This document shows, in pieces, positions 31,973 to 40,432 of a DNA stretch of 64,000 bases. A program made the translations under genes and the position numbers. A model generated the notes under the pieces. It was not told the DNA's origin and searched no databases. It saw only the letters and a list, made by a program, of their open reading frames with translations. The stretch spans positions 1-64,000 of the forward strand of contig NZ_JAUXZE010000071.1 in the NCBI RefSeq assembly GCF_030694085.1, read 5' to 3'. The stretch comes from Tabrizicola sp. Lineage in GTDB: Bacteria > Pseudomonadota > Alphaproteobacteria > Rhodobacterales > Rhodobacteraceae. Numbering within the stretch: position 1 is the first letter of the stretch; each line of letters opens with the position of its first letter.

Positions 31973-32839
31973 GTGACCCGCCCCACTGTCCTTGTCGCAG
32001 GCTCCCTGCACCATGACATCATGGTCGAGGCCGACCATCTGCCGCGCCGGGACGAGACCGCCATCGGGCGGCGCTGGTATCCGAAGTTCGGTGGCAAAGG
32101 CGGCAACCAGGCCGTCGCGGTGGCACGGGCGGGGGCGGACTGCCGGATGCTGGGTGCGGTCGGGGATGACGCGTTCGGCACCTACCTGCGCGCGGGCTTG
32201 CAGGCCGGGGGGGTGGACGATCGGTTCGTGGCGACGCTGCCGGATGTGGGCTCGGGTATGAGCGTGGCGATCCTGGACGCGGCGGGCGACTATGCCGCCA
32301 CCATCGTCTCGGGCGCGAACCTGAGGATCGACGCGGCTGCGGTGCAGAATCCGGCCGTGTGGCAGGATGTCGGGCTTCTGATCTTGCAGAACGAGGTTGC
32401 CGAGGCCATGAACCTTGCCGCCGCCACCGAGGGTAAACGGCGGGGGGTGCGCACGCTCTTGAACGCCGCCCCGGCGCGGGCGCTGCCCGATGCCTTCGTG
32501 GCGCTGGTCGACATCCTGGTCGTCAATGCCGTCGAGGCCGAGATGATGGGCGCGGGCGCCGTGGTTGACCTTGCAAGCGCCGCCGCTGCGACCCGCCTGC
32601 TGTCCGACCGCTTCGGCAGCGTCATCGTCACCGCGGGAAGCCTGGGTCTGGCAGCGATGACACCCGATGACGGGGTCTTCACCCTGGCTGCGGAAAAGGT
32701 GCAGGCCGTGTCCAGCCACGGCGCGGGGGACGCCTTTGTCGGCACGCTGGGCGCGGGCCTTGCGCGCGGCATCCCGTTCCGCGCCGCCGTCGAGGCGGCC
32801 TCGCGCGCGGCCGCCCGGCATGTGAGCGGGGGAAGCTGA
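31973..32839 (+). CDS. ribokinase-like PfkB-family sugar kinase, second copy
   Basis: A 288-aa PfkB kinase from a GTG at 31973 with ACGGAG seven bases upstream. Signature 1 is YPKFGGKGGNQAVAVARAGA; signature 2 is VSSHGAGDAFVGTLGAGLARG. It is similar in layout to the ribokinase at 13661 but clearly diverged. It stands between the lactonase gene and the RpiR-region SDR; which of the two sugar systems it belongs to is unclear. Confidence 0.85.
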   Translation: MTRPTVLVAGSLHHDIMVEADHLPRRDETAIGRRWYPKFGGKGGNQAVAVARAGADCRMLGAVGDDAFGTYLRAGLQAGGVDDRFVATLPDVGSGMSVAILDAAGDYAATIVSGANLRIDAAAVQNPAVWQDVGLLILQNEVAEAMNLAAATEGKRRGVRTLLNAAPARALPDAFVALVDILVVNAVEAEMMGAGAVVDLASAAAATRLLSDRFGSVIVTAGSLGLAAMTPDDGVFTLAAEKVQAVSSHGAGDAFVGTLGAGLARGIPFRAAVEAASRAAARHVSGGS

Positions 32840-32934
32840 GGCCGGCGCGGTTTTTCGCTGCGGGGCTGCTCGCGGGGCCTTCCCAGGCGGCTGACATCCG
32901 GTAACGTTGCGCGCAAGGGTGCCGGGGGCTGGGC

Positions 32935-33702
32935 ATGGAACTTGGGCTAGGACGGAAGTCGATCATCGTCACCGGGGCAGCCAGCGGCATCGGCGCGGCC
33001 ATCGCGCGGCTGCTTGCGGCCGAGGGGGTGGGCGGACTGGTCCTGATCGACCGGGATGCCGCGGGTCTGGACCGGATTGCGGGCGAACTGGCGACAGTGC
33101 CTGTCGAGACGGTGGTCGCCGACCTGGCCGATCCTGCCGCCCCCGCGCACATCGCAGGGGCCGCGGTGGCGCGCTTCGGGCGGATCGACGGCTTGGTCAA
33201 TGCGGCCGGGCTGACAACGCGCGGCTCGTTTCTGACCGGGACCGCTGAAATCTGGGATGCGCTTTTCGCGGTGAACGGTCGCGCCGGGTTTCTCTTGATG
33301 CAGGAAGCCATTGCCGAGATGCGGCGGCACGGGGCAGGGGGGGCCATCGTCAACATCCTGTCGATGAATGCCCATTGCGGCATCCCGGAGCTGGCGATCT
33401 ACGCGGGCAGCAAGGGCGCGATGCTGACGCTGACAAAGAACGCCGCGCACGCGCACATGGCAGACGCCATCCGGGTCAACGGCATCAACCTGGGATGGGT
33501 CGCGACCGAGACCGAGGACCGCATCCAGACCGCCGTGCTGGGCCCCGACTGGGAGGCCAGGGTCGCCGCCACGCAACCTCTGGGCCGCCTTGTCACTGCC
33601 GAGGACTGCGCGCGGCTGGCGGTCTTCCTGCTGTCCGACGCCTCGGCCCCGATGAGCGGGGCGATCCTGGATCTTGAGCAGAAAGTGGCGGGGGCGATAT
33701 GA
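32935..33702 (+). CDS. SDR-family oxidoreductase
   Basis: A 255-aa classical SDR with cofactor motif TGAASGIG near residues 14-21, NAAG, catalytic Ser in NILSMNA and Tyr/Lys in YAGSK. Asp in LVLIDRD after strand 2 suggests NAD rather than NADP. The C-terminal SGAILDLEQKV replaces the usual DGG ending. It overlaps the RpiR-family regulator by 4 bases. It could be the 2-keto-3-deoxy-fuconate dehydrogenase missing from the fucose set, or part of the second pathway. Confidence 0.82.
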   Translation: MELGLGRKSIIVTGAASGIGAAIARLLAAEGVGGLVLIDRDAAGLDRIAGELATVPVETVVADLADPAAPAHIAGAAVARFGRIDGLVNAAGLTTRGSFLTGTAEIWDALFAVNGRAGFLLMQEAIAEMRRHGAGGAIVNILSMNAHCGIPELAIYAGSKGAMLTLTKNAAHAHMADAIRVNGINLGWVATETEDRIQTAVLGPDWEARVAATQPLGRLVTAEDCARLAVFLLSDASAPMSGAILDLEQKVAGAI

Positions 33703-34616
33703 CCGGACTGTCGCCACCGCGCGACTTCGAGGCGCTGCGGGCGGCGCTGGTGGCGCGGTCCGGGCGCCTTTCGAAGCGGCTGGCGCAGGTGGCGCAGTTC
33801 TTCCTGAACCACCCCGAGGAAGTTGCGGTTTCTACCCTGGTGCATCTGGCAAACCTGGCCGACGTGCCGCCCGCGACGATCACCCGCTTTGCCAAGGAAC
33901 TGGGGTTCCAGGGCTTCGCCGATCTTCAGCAGGTCTTCCGCGAGCGGCTTCTGGGCCCGCGCCTGCCCTATGCCGAGCGGGTTTCGGGTGTGGGGGATGG
34001 CGATCTGGGCCAGCCGGGCGTGGTGTTCGGCAGCTTTGTGCAGGCTGCCGTTCAGTCGCTTTTGCGGATCGAAGAGGCTCTGGACCGCGAGCAGCTGGCG
34101 GCCTGCGTCGAGGTGCTGGCCGCGACCGAAGTGGTCCATGTCGCCGCTGCGCGTGGCGCCTTCGGCCTGGGGGCCTATACGGTCTATGGGCTTGGCAGCA
34201 TCGGGCGACGGGCGCAGCTGATCGACAATATCGGATCGATGCGGGCAATGCAGGTGGCGGCGATGGGGCCGGGCGACACGCTGCTTGCGATGACCTTCGA
34301 CGACTACACGCCCGAGACTGTTGAGGTCGTGAAGCTTGCCGCCGCGCGGGGCAACCGGGTGCTGGTGATCACCGACAATGCGCTAAGCCCGGTGGCGGGG
34401 CTGGCCACGCATGTCCTTTACGTCAACGAAGCGCGGCTGGGCCATTTCCGCAGCCAGGTGCCGGCGATGGTGGTGGCGCAGGCGATGATCGTCGGTCTGG
34501 GGCGCAGGCTCGGGATGGTTGAAACCGTTCATAACCGACAAAATGAGAATTCCGTTGCATCGACTCGGCGACTGGCCAAGGATGGGGGTCGGAAGTCCGG
34601 GGGGAGGGCGTCATGA
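33699..34616 (+). CDS. MurR/RpiR-family transcriptional regulator
   Basis: A 305-aa regulator. The N-terminal HTH_6 domain (residues about 8-80: RSGRLSKRLAQVAQFFLNHPEEVA, LANLADVPPATITRFAKELGFQGF) is followed by a SIS sugar-isomerase domain (about 130-265: GDTLLAMTFDDYTPETVEVV, NRVLVITDN) that should bind a phosphosugar or sugar. It is coupled at both ends by 4-base overlaps to SDR genes, so it is expressed from within the operon it probably controls. Confidence 0.88.
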   Translation: MTGLSPPRDFEALRAALVARSGRLSKRLAQVAQFFLNHPEEVAVSTLVHLANLADVPPATITRFAKELGFQGFADLQQVFRERLLGPRLPYAERVSGVGDGDLGQPGVVFGSFVQAAVQSLLRIEEALDREQLAACVEVLAATEVVHVAAARGAFGLGAYTVYGLGSIGRRAQLIDNIGSMRAMQVAAMGPGDTLLAMTFDDYTPETVEVVKLAAARGNRVLVITDNALSPVAGLATHVLYVNEARLGHFRSQVPAMVVAQAMIVGLGRRLGMVETVHNRQNENSVASTRRLAKDGGRKSGGRAS

Positions 34617-35338
34617 TGCACAGCCGGTTCGACTTTGCCGGGGCGGAAGTCGTGGTGGTCGGTGCCAGCCGGGCCGGGATCGGGGCGGCGATAGCGCGGG
34701 CCTTCCAGGACGCGGGTGCATCCGTCGAAATCACCGGGGCCGAGCCGGAACCCGCGCCCGAGGATTCGGCCCGCTTCGCCTACACCCAGCTTGACGTGAC
34801 CGACGGCGCGGCGGTGCAGGCCTTCGCCGCGCGGCATGGTCGGGTGGATGTGCTGGTCAACTGCGCCGCGATCACCGCAAGGGGCGAAGAGATGGCCCCG
34901 GACTTCTTCGCCCATGTCGTCAACGTGAACCTGCACGGCACCTTCCGCATGGCCGAGGCGTTTCACAGCCAGCTCAAGGCCGCAAAGGGCGCTCTGGTCA
35001 ATGTGGCCTCGATGTATGCGATGTTCGGCAGCCCCAGGAATCCGGCCTACGGTGCGTCAAAGGCCGCCGTGGTGCAGCTTACGAAGTCGCTGGCAATCGC
35101 CTGGGCGGGGGACGGCATCCGGGTGAACGCGGTGGCACCCGGGTTCATCGTCACCCAGCAATCGGCGCGCAGCCGGACCGATCCGGCGCATGTCGCGGCG
35201 GTGAACCTGCGCACGCCGATGGGGCGCTGGGGTCAGCCGGAAGACATCGCCGGGCCGGTCCTTTTCCTTGCGTCCAGCGCCGCCGCGTTCATGACCGGCA
35301 CCTGCCTTGCCATAGACGGGGGATATTCCGTTGCCTGA
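34613..35338 (+). CDS. SDR-family oxidoreductase
   Basis: A 241-aa SDR. The glycine motif is altered to GASRAGIG, and strand 2 ends VEITGAEPE. NCAA replaces NNAG. The catalytic Ser (NVASMYA) and Tyr/Lys (YGASK) are intact, and the C-terminus GTCLAIDGGYS is classic. It starts inside the stop of the RpiR gene (ATGA) and its end overlaps the start of the Gfo/Idh gene. The sugar or polyol substrate is unknown. Confidence 0.84.
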   Translation: MMHSRFDFAGAEVVVVGASRAGIGAAIARAFQDAGASVEITGAEPEPAPEDSARFAYTQLDVTDGAAVQAFAARHGRVDVLVNCAAITARGEEMAPDFFAHVVNVNLHGTFRMAEAFHSQLKAAKGALVNVASMYAMFGSPRNPAYGASKAAVVQLTKSLAIAWAGDGIRVNAVAPGFIVTQQSARSRTDPAHVAAVNLRTPMGRWGQPEDIAGPVLFLASSAAAFMTGTCLAIDGGYSVA

Positions 35339-36479
35339 CCTTTCCAGCATCGGCGCGGCCGTCGTCGGCACCGGCTTCATCGGCGCGGTGCATCTTGGCA
35401 CCCTGCGGCGATTGGGGATTCCGATCGTCGGCGTCCTTGGGTCCAGCGCCGCGCGGGGCGCAGAACGGGCGCGAGCCTTGGGGGTGGCGAAGGCTTATGC
35501 CTCGCTGGATGAGCTGCTGGCGGACCCCGCGGTGCAGGTGGTCCATGTCACCTCGCCCAACGTCGCGCATTACGGGCAGGTCAAGGCGATCCTGGCGGCG
35601 GGCAAGCATGTGATCTGCGAAAAGCCGCTGGCGATGACCTCGGCCCAGTCGGCGGAAATGGTGGCAATGGCGCGGGCGTCGGGCAAGGTCGCGGCGGTCT
35701 GCTACAACACCCGCTTCTATCCGCTGAACCAGCACGCCCACGGGATGATGCGTGCGGGGGAACTGGGCGATCTGCGGCTGATCACCGGGCATTTCCATCA
35801 GGACTGGCTGGCCAAGGACACCGACTGGAACTGGCGGCTTGAGGCGGCGGAGGGTGGCCCCCTGCGGTCGGTCAGCGACATCGGCACGCATTGGGTGGAC
35901 CTGACGAACTTCGTCACCGGGCAGAAGCCCGTTTCGGTCATGGCCGAGCTTGCGACCTTCATTCCCGAACGCCAGAAACCGCTGGGGCCGGTGGAGACCT
36001 TCACGGCCACGAAAGGTCCCACGGAAACCCGCAAGATCGAGACGGACGACGCCGCGACGATCCTGCTGCGCTATGGCAACGGCGGGCGGGGGATGATGTC
36101 CACCAGCCAGGTCAGCCACGGTCGCCGCGGGTTGCTGTGCTGGGACATCTCCGGCTCGAAAGCCTCGGCAGCCTGGTCTGCCGAACACCCCGAGGACCTG
36201 TGGATCGGCCACCGCGAGGGGCCGAACCAGGTCCTCCTCCGTGATCCGTCGCTGATGAACCCGACCGGAGCGGCGGCGGCCTTCATGCCCGGCGGCCACC
36301 CCGAAGGCTTTGCCGACACCTGGGCCGCCTTCTTCACCCAGGTCTACCGCGACGTCGCCCGCGGGGGCCGGGGGGCGGAGTCCACCTGGGCCACCTTCGA
36401 CGATGGCCATTACGAGATGCTGTTCTGCGATGCGGTTCTTGCCAGTGCTGCCAGCGGAACCTGGGTCAACGTGGGATAA
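35331..36479 (+). CDS. Gfo/Idh/MocA-family oxidoreductase (1)
   Basis: A 382-aa NAD(P)-dependent sugar dehydrogenase from a TTG that overlaps the SDR stop by 8 bases. The Rossmann motif is VVGTGFIGAVH, and the diagnostic EKP is in HVICEKPLAMT (catalytic Lys). The second domain contains DWNWRLEAAEGGPLRSVSDIGTHWVDL with the Asp-x-x-x-His pair. This is the archetypal member of the three Gfo/Idh proteins in the cluster. Confidence 0.86.
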   Translation: MPDLSSIGAAVVGTGFIGAVHLGTLRRLGIPIVGVLGSSAARGAERARALGVAKAYASLDELLADPAVQVVHVTSPNVAHYGQVKAILAAGKHVICEKPLAMTSAQSAEMVAMARASGKVAAVCYNTRFYPLNQHAHGMMRAGELGDLRLITGHFHQDWLAKDTDWNWRLEAAEGGPLRSVSDIGTHWVDLTNFVTGQKPVSVMAELATFIPERQKPLGPVETFTATKGPTETRKIETDDAATILLRYGNGGRGMMSTSQVSHGRRGLLCWDISGSKASAAWSAEHPEDLWIGHREGPNQVLLRDPSLMNPTGAAAAFMPGGHPEGFADTWAAFFTQVYRDVARGGRGAESTWATFDDGHYEMLFCDAVLASAASGTWVNVG

Positions 36480-36484
36480 GACAG

Positions 36485-37399
36485 ATGCAGCTTGGTATCC
36501 TTACCGCCCCCTTCTCTGAAACGCCTCTGGAGCAGGTCGCCGACTACGCTGCCAGTGCCGGTTTCGAGGCGCTGGAAATCGCCTGCTGGCCGCAAGCAGG
36601 TGGCGAGAAACGCCGCTACGCCGGGACCGCGCACCTGCCCATCGAGGACATGACCGCCGCGCGCGGGTCCGAGATCATGGGGATGCTGAAGGCCAAGGGC
36701 CTGACAGTTTCGAGCCTTGGCTACTACCCGAACCCTTTGCACGCCGACGCCGCCCACCGCGAGGCGGTGACCTCTCACCTCAAGAAGGTCATCACCGCCG
36801 CCAGCCTGATGGGCCTCAAGGTCGTCAACACCTTCGTCGGCGGCGACCGGACCCTTACGGTGGACCAGAACTGGACCCGCGCCACGGAAGTATTCGCGCC
36901 CATCGTCGCCCATGCGCAAACCAGCGGCGTGACGCTTGCCTTCGAGAACTGCCCGATGATCTTCAGCCATGACGAATGGCCGGGCGGGCACAACATCGCC
37001 TACGCGCCCCGCATCTGGCGGCGCATCTTCGAGACCTGGGGCGATGCCGTGGGGATGAACTACGACCCCAGCCACCTGGTCTGGCAGATGATCGACGCGA
37101 ACCGCTTTGTCCGCGAATTCGGCGCACGGATGGTCCATGTCCACGCCAAGGACCTGATGATCGACCGCGACGGGCTTTACGACCACGGCATCCTGTCGGC
37201 GGGAATGGGCTGGCAGATTCCCCGGATGCCGGGGCTGGGAGAGGTCGAGTGGCAAGATTTCTTCGCCACCCTCTATCGCGCGGGCTACGATGGCCCCATC
37301 ATCATCGAACACGAGGACCGCGACTTCGAAGGGTCGGACGAAAAGATCAAGCGCGGCTTCGCGTTGGCCCGGGACATCCTGCGGCCCTACGTCACGTAA
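36485..37399 (+). CDS. sugar phosphate isomerase/epimerase family TIM-barrel protein
   Basis: A 304-aa TIM barrel. Metal-ligand candidates are E in LAFENCPM, D and H in GMNYDPSHLVW, H in MVHVHAKDLM and E in IIIEHEDRDF. The sequence resembles proteins paired with Gfo/Idh dehydrogenases, some of which act as 3-keto-glycoside lyases/hydratases and some as epimerases. It follows the Gfo/Idh gene by 5 bases and precedes the periplasmic sugar-binding protein gene by 30. Confidence 0.8.
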   Translation: MQLGILTAPFSETPLEQVADYAASAGFEALEIACWPQAGGEKRRYAGTAHLPIEDMTAARGSEIMGMLKAKGLTVSSLGYYPNPLHADAAHREAVTSHLKKVITAASLMGLKVVNTFVGGDRTLTVDQNWTRATEVFAPIVAHAQTSGVTLAFENCPMIFSHDEWPGGHNIAYAPRIWRRIFETWGDAVGMNYDPSHLVWQMIDANRFVREFGARMVHVHAKDLMIDRDGLYDHGILSAGMGWQIPRMPGLGEVEWQDFFATLYRAGYDGPIIIEHEDRDFEGSDEKIKRGFALARDILRPYVT

Positions 37400-37429
37400 G
37401 ACCATAACCAACGATCTGGGAGGATCACC

Positions 37430-38446
37430 ATGAAACGACTGCTTCTTGGAACCGCGATGGCGCTGGGCCTGGCCGGTATGGCGCAAGCCGAGGGCTACAA
37501 GATCGGCATCTCGAACACTGTGCAGGGGAATGGCTGGCGCGAGCAGATGGTCTGCGCGATGAAGGCCGAGGCGCTGGCCTCTGGCAAGGTCGAAAGCCTG
37601 AACATCGCGCACCGCAACACCGATGCGGCCGGCCAGCTTGAGGACATCCGCAACCTGATTCAGGCGGGCGTCAACGCCATCGTGGTGAACCCCTCGAACT
37701 CTGAAGGCATCAACGCGGCGATCAAGGAAGCCACGGACGCGGGCATCGTCGTCGTCGCCGTTGACCAGGCGGTGACCGAGCCTTCGGCCTATATCCTGTC
37801 GAACAACCAGGAGGAATACGCCTACCTTGGCGCCAAGTGGCTGTTCGAGCAGATGGGCGGCAAGGGTGCCGTGGTCTACATGCGTGGCGCTGCGGGCGCG
37901 GGGGCTGACAACGACCGCGACAAGGGCTTCAAGCGCGCGATGGCCGAGTTCCCGGACATCACCGTCGCGCAGGAAGTCTTCACCGGCTGGCAGCAGGACC
38001 AGGGCAAGCAGCAGATCAACGACATCATCGCGGCGGGCGTGCCGTTCCAGGGCATCTGGACCTCTGGCATCGACAACGTGATTGTCGATGCGCTGGTCGA
38101 AAGCGGGGCGCCGATGGTGCCGGTCGTCGGCGCGGACAACGCGGGCTTCGTCGGCCAGCTGTCGTCGGTCGAGGGGCTGCAGGGTGCCGCCGTCACCAAC
38201 CCCGGCTCGGTCGGTGGTGCGGGCGTGGCACTGGCGATCCAGATCCTTGACGGCAAGATGCCGGCGGAAAAGACCGTGCTGGTCGACCCCGCCCTGTGGG
38301 AAAACGTGACCGACGAGGGCAAGGCCAAGCTTGCCGCCGCCGCGAACCCGAACCTGTCGCCGGAATGGCCGGTCTCGGTGTCGATCGACGGCTGGACCAA
38401 CTACACGATGGACCAGATCATCGCCTGCAAGGGCCCGGGCGAATAA
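37430..38446 (+). CDS. CUT2 sugar ABC importer periplasmic binding protein
   Basis: A 338-aa type-I periplasmic binding protein. The Sec signal peptide is residues 1-20 (KRLLLGTAMALGLAGMAQA, cut before EGYKIG). GISNTVQGNGWREQM, IQAGVNAIVVNPSNSEGIN and VVVAVDQAVTEP are typical of ribose-type sugar-binding proteins. SD GGGAGG precedes the ATG. A strong hairpin follows, then the ATPase gene. Confidence 0.9.
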   Translation: MKRLLLGTAMALGLAGMAQAEGYKIGISNTVQGNGWREQMVCAMKAEALASGKVESLNIAHRNTDAAGQLEDIRNLIQAGVNAIVVNPSNSEGINAAIKEATDAGIVVVAVDQAVTEPSAYILSNNQEEYAYLGAKWLFEQMGGKGAVVYMRGAAGAGADNDRDKGFKRAMAEFPDITVAQEVFTGWQQDQGKQQINDIIAAGVPFQGIWTSGIDNVIVDALVESGAPMVPVVGADNAGFVGQLSSVEGLQGAAVTNPGSVGGAGVALAIQILDGKMPAEKTVLVDPALWENVTDEGKAKLAAAANPNLSPEWPVSVSIDGWTNYTMDQIIACKGPGE

Positions 38447-38468
38447 GTCCCGCACCCTGATCCTTTGC

Positions 38469-38492
38469 GGCCCCCGGCGAGACTCGGGGGCC
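38469..38492 (+). terminator. hairpin after the CUT2 binding-protein gene
   Basis: Perfect 8-bp stem GGCCCCCG / CGGGGGCC with an 8-base loop and no U-run. Such hairpins after binding-protein genes commonly stabilise the upstream mRNA and lower downstream expression. Confidence 0.6.
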
Positions 38493-38517
38493 GATCTTCC
38501 CCACCCGAAAGCCTGCC

Positions 38518-40008
38518 ATGCCGGATGCCGCCTCCGACACCGTTCTCGACGCCACGGGCGTGGCCAAGCGCTTTGGCGCGGTGCAGGCCCTGAAGAACGC
38601 CTCGTTGCAAGTGAAAGCCGGGCAGGTCGTGGCCCTGATGGGCGCGAACGGGGCCGGGAAATCCACCTTCGTAAAGATCCTGACCGGAGTCCTGAAACCC
38701 GACGCGGGCCACGTCAGGATCAAGGGCCGTGACAGCACTGTCGCCAACCCAGCCGGCGCGCGGAAATGGGGGCTGGTGCCGGTCTACCAGGAACCCTCGC
38801 TTATCCCCGACCTATCGGTGGCCGACAACCTGCGGCTTGGCGATACCGGGCTTGAGCCGTTCCGGCACTGGGTCGGCGAACTGGGTCTGCCCGATCTCGA
38901 CCCCGACGCACTGATCCGCTCGCTGCCGCTCGCCGCGCTGCGGATCGTCGACCTTGCCCGCGCGCTTGCCATCGAACCTGACGTCCTTCTGCTGGACGAA
39001 CTGACCGCCGCCCTGCCGACCGATCTGGTCGATCGCGTCCTGACGGTCGTCCGCGCCCAGGCCGACGCGGGCCGGTCGGTCATCTACATTTCGCACCGCT
39101 TTACTGAAATCGCCGCGATCTGCGACCGCGCCACCGTGCTGCGCGACGGGATGACCGTGGGCGACGTCAAGATCGAGCCAGGCATCGAGGACCGCATCGT
39201 CGAGATGATGCTGGGTGGCGCCGTCGCCGCCGCCGTCTCGGAGGAACGACCGAAGAAGCCGATCTCCACCGAGACACCCCGCCTTCGCGTGCGCAGTCTG
39301 AGGACCGGCACCCGTCTGACCGACGTCTCGTTTGATCTTCACAAGGGCGAGGTCCTTGGTGTCGTGGCACTGGAAGGCCAGGGACAGGACGAGCTGTTCG
39401 ATGTGCTGGCGGGAAACCGCAGACCCAGTGCCGGAACGGTCGCGGTCGACGGCACGCCCAAGACCTTCTCCCACCCCGCCGACGCAATCGCCGCCGGGCT
39501 GACCCTGGTGCCCGGCGACCGGGCACATGCGCTGCTGATGTCGCGGTCCGTCCGCGAGAATATCGCCGTCCCCCTGCTGGCCCGCATCCGCGACTGGGGT
39601 GCGATCCGCATGGACGACGAGGCCGCCAAGGTCGACGCCGCCATCCAGACGCTGCAGATCGACACTCGCGCTCAAGGAGAGGTCCGCAGGCTGTCCGGCG
39701 GCAACCAGCAGAAGGTGACCATCGCCCGCTGGATAGCCAAGGGGGTGCGGACGCTCCTCCTTTTCGACCCGACGCGGGGCATCGACATCCGCACCAAGCG
39801 GCAGATCTACGGCCTGGTCCGGGATCTGGCCGACCAGGGCGCGGCGGTGCTGTTCTACACCTCGGAACTTGCCGAGATCCGCCTCGCCTGCGACCGCGTT
39901 GTGGTGATCTTCAATGGCCGGGTGGTGGACATCATCGACGCGAGGGACGCCGACGAGGCCACCCTGATGCGCGCGGCCTACGGGCTGACCGAGAAGGCCC
40001 TGGCATGA
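38518..40008 (+). CDS. CUT2 sugar ABC importer ATPase (RbsA/MglA type)
   Basis: A 496-aa protein with two fused ABC domains. Domain 1 has Walker A GANGAGKST but its signature is degenerate (RSLPLAALRIVDLARAL in place of LSxGQ) and Walker B reads LLLDELTAALP. Domain 2 has the degenerate Walker A usual for this family (ALEGQGQDELFDVL) but a good signature, LSGGNQQKVTIARW, and LLFDPTRGID. It should pair with the permeases at 40433 and 41383. Confidence 0.88.
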   Translation: MPDAASDTVLDATGVAKRFGAVQALKNASLQVKAGQVVALMGANGAGKSTFVKILTGVLKPDAGHVRIKGRDSTVANPAGARKWGLVPVYQEPSLIPDLSVADNLRLGDTGLEPFRHWVGELGLPDLDPDALIRSLPLAALRIVDLARALAIEPDVLLLDELTAALPTDLVDRVLTVVRAQADAGRSVIYISHRFTEIAAICDRATVLRDGMTVGDVKIEPGIEDRIVEMMLGGAVAAAVSEERPKKPISTETPRLRVRSLRTGTRLTDVSFDLHKGEVLGVVALEGQGQDELFDVLAGNRRPSAGTVAVDGTPKTFSHPADAIAAGLTLVPGDRAHALLMSRSVRENIAVPLLARIRDWGAIRMDDEAAKVDAAIQTLQIDTRAQGEVRRLSGGNQQKVTIARWIAKGVRTLLLFDPTRGIDIRTKRQIYGLVRDLADQGAAVLFYTSELAEIRLACDRVVVIFNGRVVDIIDARDADEATLMRAAYGLTEKALA

Positions 40009-40432
40009 TGATGAACACCCACCAGGTCACCCTAAAAGGCTCGCTCTGCCTTCTGGTTGGCCGCAGTGATGTGATCCCGCCAGCCGCCGCCCCCTCGGTC
40101 GCGCACGCCACTCGACTGGGTGCCGCCGGGCCCTGCCAATCCGGGGGCTGTCGGCCTGTCCGGCCTTTCACTCTTGCCCAAATATCCCCGCCAGAGGTGC
40201 GACTGGGTTTGCGCCACTGGTTCGAGCGAACCATGTCGCGGCCGAGCCGTTTTGCGTTCTTCACGCAAAGCGGCAAGACAAAGGGCACGCGCCGCAAGGC
40301 GCTTGATCTGGAGCCCGCCCGATCCCCGATAGACGATCGAAAGCCTGTCGCGGCCGGCAGGCGTCAGCGCGACCGCAGGCGACGGATATGCCGCGCTGGT
40401 ACGGGCTTCGCCGCCGCTACCGGGGCGCAGGC
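40009..40432 (+). other. 424-bp structured spacer inside the CUT2 operon
   Basis: No convincing gene is seen. Bases 40218-40302 hold three successive perfect hairpins: TGGTTCG-AG-CGAACCA (40218-40233), TTTGCGT-TCTTC-ACGCAAA (40251-40269) and GCGCC-GCAA-GGCGC (40289-40302, GNRA-type loop). The upstream segment TTGCCCAAATATCCCCGCC resembles an intergenic motif I recall as widespread in Rhodobacteraceae. Open frames across it lack an SD and a recognisable family. It may be an inserted repeat or a structured RNA element. Confidence 0.55.

Noticed and set aside
36410..38455. 681-aa open frame on the minus strand
   Set aside because: It covers three convincing plus-strand genes (Gfo/Idh end, TIM barrel, sugar-binding protein) in reverse. 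Its Arg/His/Asp/Gly-rich composition is typical of a shadow frame.
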